Assembly: GCF_001905595.1 (NCBI RefSeq)
Contig: NZ_LIXI01000014.1
Span: 52,760 to 116,759 of the forward strand
Origin: Streptomyces sp. CB00316
Lineage (GTDB): Bacteria; Actinomycetota; Actinomycetes; Streptomycetales; Streptomycetaceae
Reading direction: 5' to 3'
Length of the DNA stretch: 64,000 nt
This document shows, in pieces, positions 61,521-64,000 of this stretch (positions are counted from its first letter, which is position 1; each line of letters begins with the position of its first letter). A model generated the notes under the pieces. The model had not been told where the DNA came from, made no database searches, and saw only the letters and a list, made by a program, of their open reading frames with translations. The position numbers and the translations under genes were made by a program.

Positions 61521-61593
61521 AACGTCCGGCCTCCTAGCCTCGCGCCGAGGGCCGTCCAACGGCGGGCGGCACCGGATCCGGGAGGCCACAGAG

Positions 61594-63117
61594 ATGACCC
61601 GTTACGCCGCACCAGGCACCGAGGGCGCGATCGTCACGTACGCGTCCCGCTACGACCACTGGATCGGCGGCGCGTACGTCCCGCCGGCCCGGGGCGGGTA
61701 CTTCGAGAACCCGAGCCCCGTCAACGGCCGCCCCTTCACCGAGATCGCCCGCGGCACCTCCGAGGACGTCGAACTCGCCCTGGACGCGGCGCACTCCGCC
61801 GCGCCCGCGTGGGGAGCGACCTCGGCCGGTGACCGGGCGGCCGTCCTGAACCGGATCGCGGACCGTATGGAGGCGCATCTGGAGGAGCTGGCGGTCGCTG
61901 AGAGCTGGGAGAACGGAAAGCCGGTGCGCGAGACACTGGCCGCCGACATCCCGCTGGCCATCGACCACTTCCGCTACTTCGCGGGGGTCCTGCGCGCCCA
62001 GGAAGGCTCGCTCAGCGAGCTGGACGAGGACACCGTCGCGTACCACTTCCACGAGCCGCTGGGCGTGGTCGGCCAGATCATCCCGTGGAACTTCCCCATC
62101 CTGATGGCCACCTGGAAGCTCGCCCCGGCGCTGGCCGCGGGCAACGCGGTGGTCCTCAAGCCGGCCGAGCAGACCCCTGCGTCGATCCACTTCTGGATGG
62201 GCCTGGTGGCCGATCTGCTGCCGCCGGGGATCGTCAACATCGTCAACGGCTTCGGCGAGGAGGCCGGAAAGCCGCTGGCCTCCAGCCCGCGCGTCGCGAA
62301 GATCGCGTTCACCGGGGAGACCACGACGGGGCGGCTGATCATGCAGTACGCCTCCGAGAACCTCAAGCCCGTGACGCTGGAGCTGGGCGGCAAGTCACCG
62401 AACATCTTTTTCGACGACGTCTCCCGCAGCGACGACGACTTCCTCGACAAGGCCCTCGAAGGGTTCACCATGTTCGCCCTCAACCAAGGCGAGGTGTGCA
62501 CGTGCCCCTCGCGCGCCCTGATCCAGCGGGGGCACTACGGCGCCTTCTTGGAGGCCGGGATAGCCCGTACGGAGAAGATCCTGCCGGGCAACCCCCTGGA
62601 CACCGACACGATGATCGGCGCGCAGGCGTCCGACGCCCAGATGCAGAAGATCCTCTCCTACCTGGAGATCGGCCGGCAGGAGGGCGCGAAGATCCTCACG
62701 GGCGGTGAGCGCGTCGAGCACGGCGGCGAACTGGCGGGCGGCTACTACGTCCAGCCGACCATCTTCGAGGGCGACAACCGGATGCGGGTCTTCCAGGAGG
62801 AGATCTTCGGCCCGGTCGTGGCGGTGGCCTCCTTCACCGACTTCGACGACGCCATCGCGACGGCCAACGACACCCTGTACGGGCTCGGGGCCGGTCTGTG
62901 GACCCGCGACACCAACACCGCGTACCGGGCGGGCCGCGCGATCAAGGCGGGCCGGGTCTGGACGAACTGCTACCACGCCTACCCCGCGCACGCCGCCTTC
63001 GGCGGCTACAAGGAGTCGGGCATCGGCAGGGAGAACCACAAGATGATGCTGGAGCACTACCAGCAGACGAAGAACCTTCTGGTGTCGTACTCACCGAAGA
63101 AGCTGGGCTTCTTCTAG
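61594..63117 (+). CDS. Aldehyde dehydrogenase (ExaC/AldA type)
   Basis: A 507-residue full-length NAD-dependent aldehyde dehydrogenase. VVGQIIPWNFPILMATWKLAPALAAGNAVVLKPAEQTP is the nucleotide-binding segment, LELGGKSPNIFFDDV the Glu motif and NQGEVCTCPSR the catalytic Cys motif; the last part HAAFGGYKESGIGRENHK is conserved. The pattern is that of acetaldehyde dehydrogenase ExaC/AcoD used in ethanol and acetoin breakdown. Preceded by a GAF regulator that resembles those controlling such enzymes. A hairpin terminator follows. Confidence 0.92.
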   Translation: MTRYAAPGTEGAIVTYASRYDHWIGGAYVPPARGGYFENPSPVNGRPFTEIARGTSEDVELALDAAHSAAPAWGATSAGDRAAVLNRIADRMEAHLEELAVAESWENGKPVRETLAADIPLAIDHFRYFAGVLRAQEGSLSELDEDTVAYHFHEPLGVVGQIIPWNFPILMATWKLAPALAAGNAVVLKPAEQTPASIHFWMGLVADLLPPGIVNIVNGFGEEAGKPLASSPRVAKIAFTGETTTGRLIMQYASENLKPVTLELGGKSPNIFFDDVSRSDDDFLDKALEGFTMFALNQGEVCTCPSRALIQRGHYGAFLEAGIARTEKILPGNPLDTDTMIGAQASDAQMQKILSYLEIGRQEGAKILTGGERVEHGGELAGGYYVQPTIFEGDNRMRVFQEEIFGPVVAVASFTDFDDAIATANDTLYGLGAGLWTRDTNTAYRAGRAIKAGRVWTNCYHAYPAHAAFGGYKESGIGRENHKMMLEHYQQTKNLLVSYSPKKLGFF

Positions 63118-63129
63118 GCACAGCAAAAA

Positions 63130-63163
63130 GGCGCCTGACCAGGGGTTTTCCCTGGCAGGCGCC
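63130..63163 (+). terminator. Hairpin terminator with A-rich lead
   Basis: GGCGCCTG (63130-63137) with CAGGCGCC (63156-63163), and an inner CCAGG/CCTGG; five A bases precede it, so it can also act on the opposite strand with a U run. Confidence 0.7.
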
Positions 63164-63184
63164 CTTCAGGCCACCTCGTCCGCC

Positions 63185-63637
63185 TTGCCCGCCACCGCGA
63201 CGACGTTCCCGACCAGGTCGAAGAGCCCGGCGGCGGTCATCGCCGTCAGATTTCGCCCGGTGGCCCCTCTCCTCGCCGACACCGGGGCCCTGGCCTTCGA
63301 CCACGGCCAGATCCTGCGTGACGTCGTCGAACGCGCCCGGAACGCGCTCCAGTTCACGACCTTGACCTCCAGCTTCTGTGACCCGGCGTTCACGATCAGT
63401 GAGCTGCGCGGTACGAAGATCACCTGGGGTGGTCCTCCGGTGGCGCCGAAGACGGGCGCGAACAGGCTCTCCTTCGAGCTGGCGCTCCCCTCCGGCGCCG
63501 ACTGGCAGGCGGAGGTGGGGCGCCTCGTCTCGCTCGGCGCGACACGCTCCGGGACGGGCGAGGGCGACGGCGAGGGGGGCCGCGTGCTGATGTTCGACCC
63601 CGACGGCAACGAGTTCTTCGTCCAGAGGCCCCGGTAG
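63185..63637 (+). pseudogene. Nudix-regulator fragment joined to glyoxalase (VOC) fragment
   Basis: An open frame made of two unrelated ends. 63260-63410 reads LADTGALAFDHGQILRDVVE, RARNALQFTTLTSSFCDPAFTISELRG, the C-terminal part of NrtR-like Nudix regulators. 63411-63637 reads TKITWGGPPVAPKTGANRLSFELALPSGADW, GRLVSLGAT, VLMFDPDGNEFFVQRP, the last half of a glyoxalase-fold protein. Neither half has its start, so this is fused debris. Confidence 0.6.
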
Positions 63638-63689
63638 CCGCCCGGCACCCGGCCGTTACGCTTCCGACGTGACGCAGCACCCCACGGCG

Positions 63690-63969
63690 GAGGAACGACG
63701 GCCCGCGAACGACGGTATCCCCCGCCGGGGCCGCTGACGGTCATGTGCGCCTTGGTTCCGCCGAGGGTGATCACCACGTTCGTCGCCGAGTCGAGCCCTT
63801 CGGGCGTGGGCGGGAACCTCGACCGTCGCCAGGCGCCCGCCGTGCCGGTCGTACACGACGATCGCGGGCCGGCCGTGGAGGCCCCGGTAGAGGTTGCCGT
63901 CCGGGTCCACGGCGATCGAGTCGGTCCGGTCGAGCCGACGTGGTGGTCGAGCGGTCGACGGAGCGAAGG
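63690..63969 (-). pseudogene. SMP-30/gluconolactonase-like fragment with frameshift
   Basis: The upstream frame reads RTDSIAVDPDGNLYRGLHGR, PAIVVYDRHGGRLATVEVPAH; near 63805 the reading shifts by one base to EGLDSATNVVITLGGTKAHMTVSGPGGG. Together these are adjoining blades of an SMP-30-type beta-propeller. The shift and the missing ends show decay. Remaining bases to 64000 hold nothing recognised. Confidence 0.6.
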
Positions 63970-64000
63970 TCGCCTTCCACTAGTAGTGCTTGGTCATGTT

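Noticed and set aside
63166..63255. Minus-strand end reading NLTAMTAAGLFDLVGNVVAV
   Set aside because: It looks protein-like but cannot be traced to a gene start because the frame runs into the antisense of the Nudix/VOC debris; no family recognised.
1..64000. CRISPR arrays, IS elements, rRNA operons
   Set aside because: No regularly spaced repeats, transposase motifs with terminal repeats, or rRNA sequence were seen in either strand.

Overview
This is 64 kb of chromosome from a Streptomyces or very close relative. GC content is very high (about 72%), third codon positions are nearly all G or C, and GTG starts and ATGA/GTGA start-stop overlaps are frequent. The families present (aromatic-carotenoid crt genes, conservon-type roadblock and GTPase proteins, stand-alone SpoIIE phosphatases, DUF5914, DUF6397, TerD, DUF4180) are typical of the genus. 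The gene mix and the many decayed genes suggest an accessory or arm region rather than the core. I saw no rRNA, tRNA, CRISPR array or insertion sequence.

Layout. 1-843: partial HemK-like methyltransferase and a small membrane protein. 1074-5268: a four-gene operon headed by an MfnB-type furan synthase, followed by aldehyde dehydrogenase, alcohol dehydrogenase and a methyltransferase; it looks like a small furan-metabolite pathway. 5776-14076: isorenieratene-type carotenoid cluster in two convergent operons, crtE-crtI-crtB-Rieske oxygenase facing crtY-crtT-crtU. 14184-21013: small regulators, DUF4180, Spo0M, two CNNM/CorC-like transport proteins, a YrdC-family protein and hypotheticals. 21043-26309: ABC-F remnant, mannosyltransferase, SpoIIE phosphatase next to a MASE1 membrane sensor, and small proteins. 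26528-32322: an ECF sigma factor fused to a zinc motif, a membrane helix and an extracellular CAP domain; a FUSC transporter; an orphan cytochrome c oxidase subunit I. 32538-37575: an NADP-binding oxidoreductase, then a divergent envelope-stress locus (ECF sigma factor, zinc-finger/Asp23 protein, Asp23 proteins, AmaP-like anchor). 37769-46483: SRPBCC protein, hydrolase/hydratase, multidomain SpoIIE phosphatase, GNAT, DUF6397 and a scattered half-conservon. 46719-53617: ArsR regulator, decayed P-type ATPase, short TatA, TerD, methyltransferase, gene fragments and an MpaB-type oxygenase. 53735-63117: fatty acid desaturase, SNF2 helicase with a frameshifted SWIM partner, amidase, GAF regulator and aldehyde dehydrogenase. 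63185-64000: gene fragments.

Main themes. (1) Two biosynthetic blocks lie side by side: a putative furan pathway built from glyceraldehyde-3-phosphate, and an aromatic carotenoid pathway in which the crtV position is held by a complete Rieske mononuclear-iron oxygenase. (2) Envelope sensing is over-represented: two different ECF sigma systems with built-in or linked HxxxCxxC motifs, Asp23/AmaP proteins and SpoIIE phosphatases. (3) At least seven decayed genes are visible (ABC-F, P-type ATPase, alpha/beta hydrolase, PadR, SWIM, Nudix/VOC chimera, SMP-30).

All calls were made by reading the sequence. No database search was run, so functions rest on recognised motifs and family knowledge.
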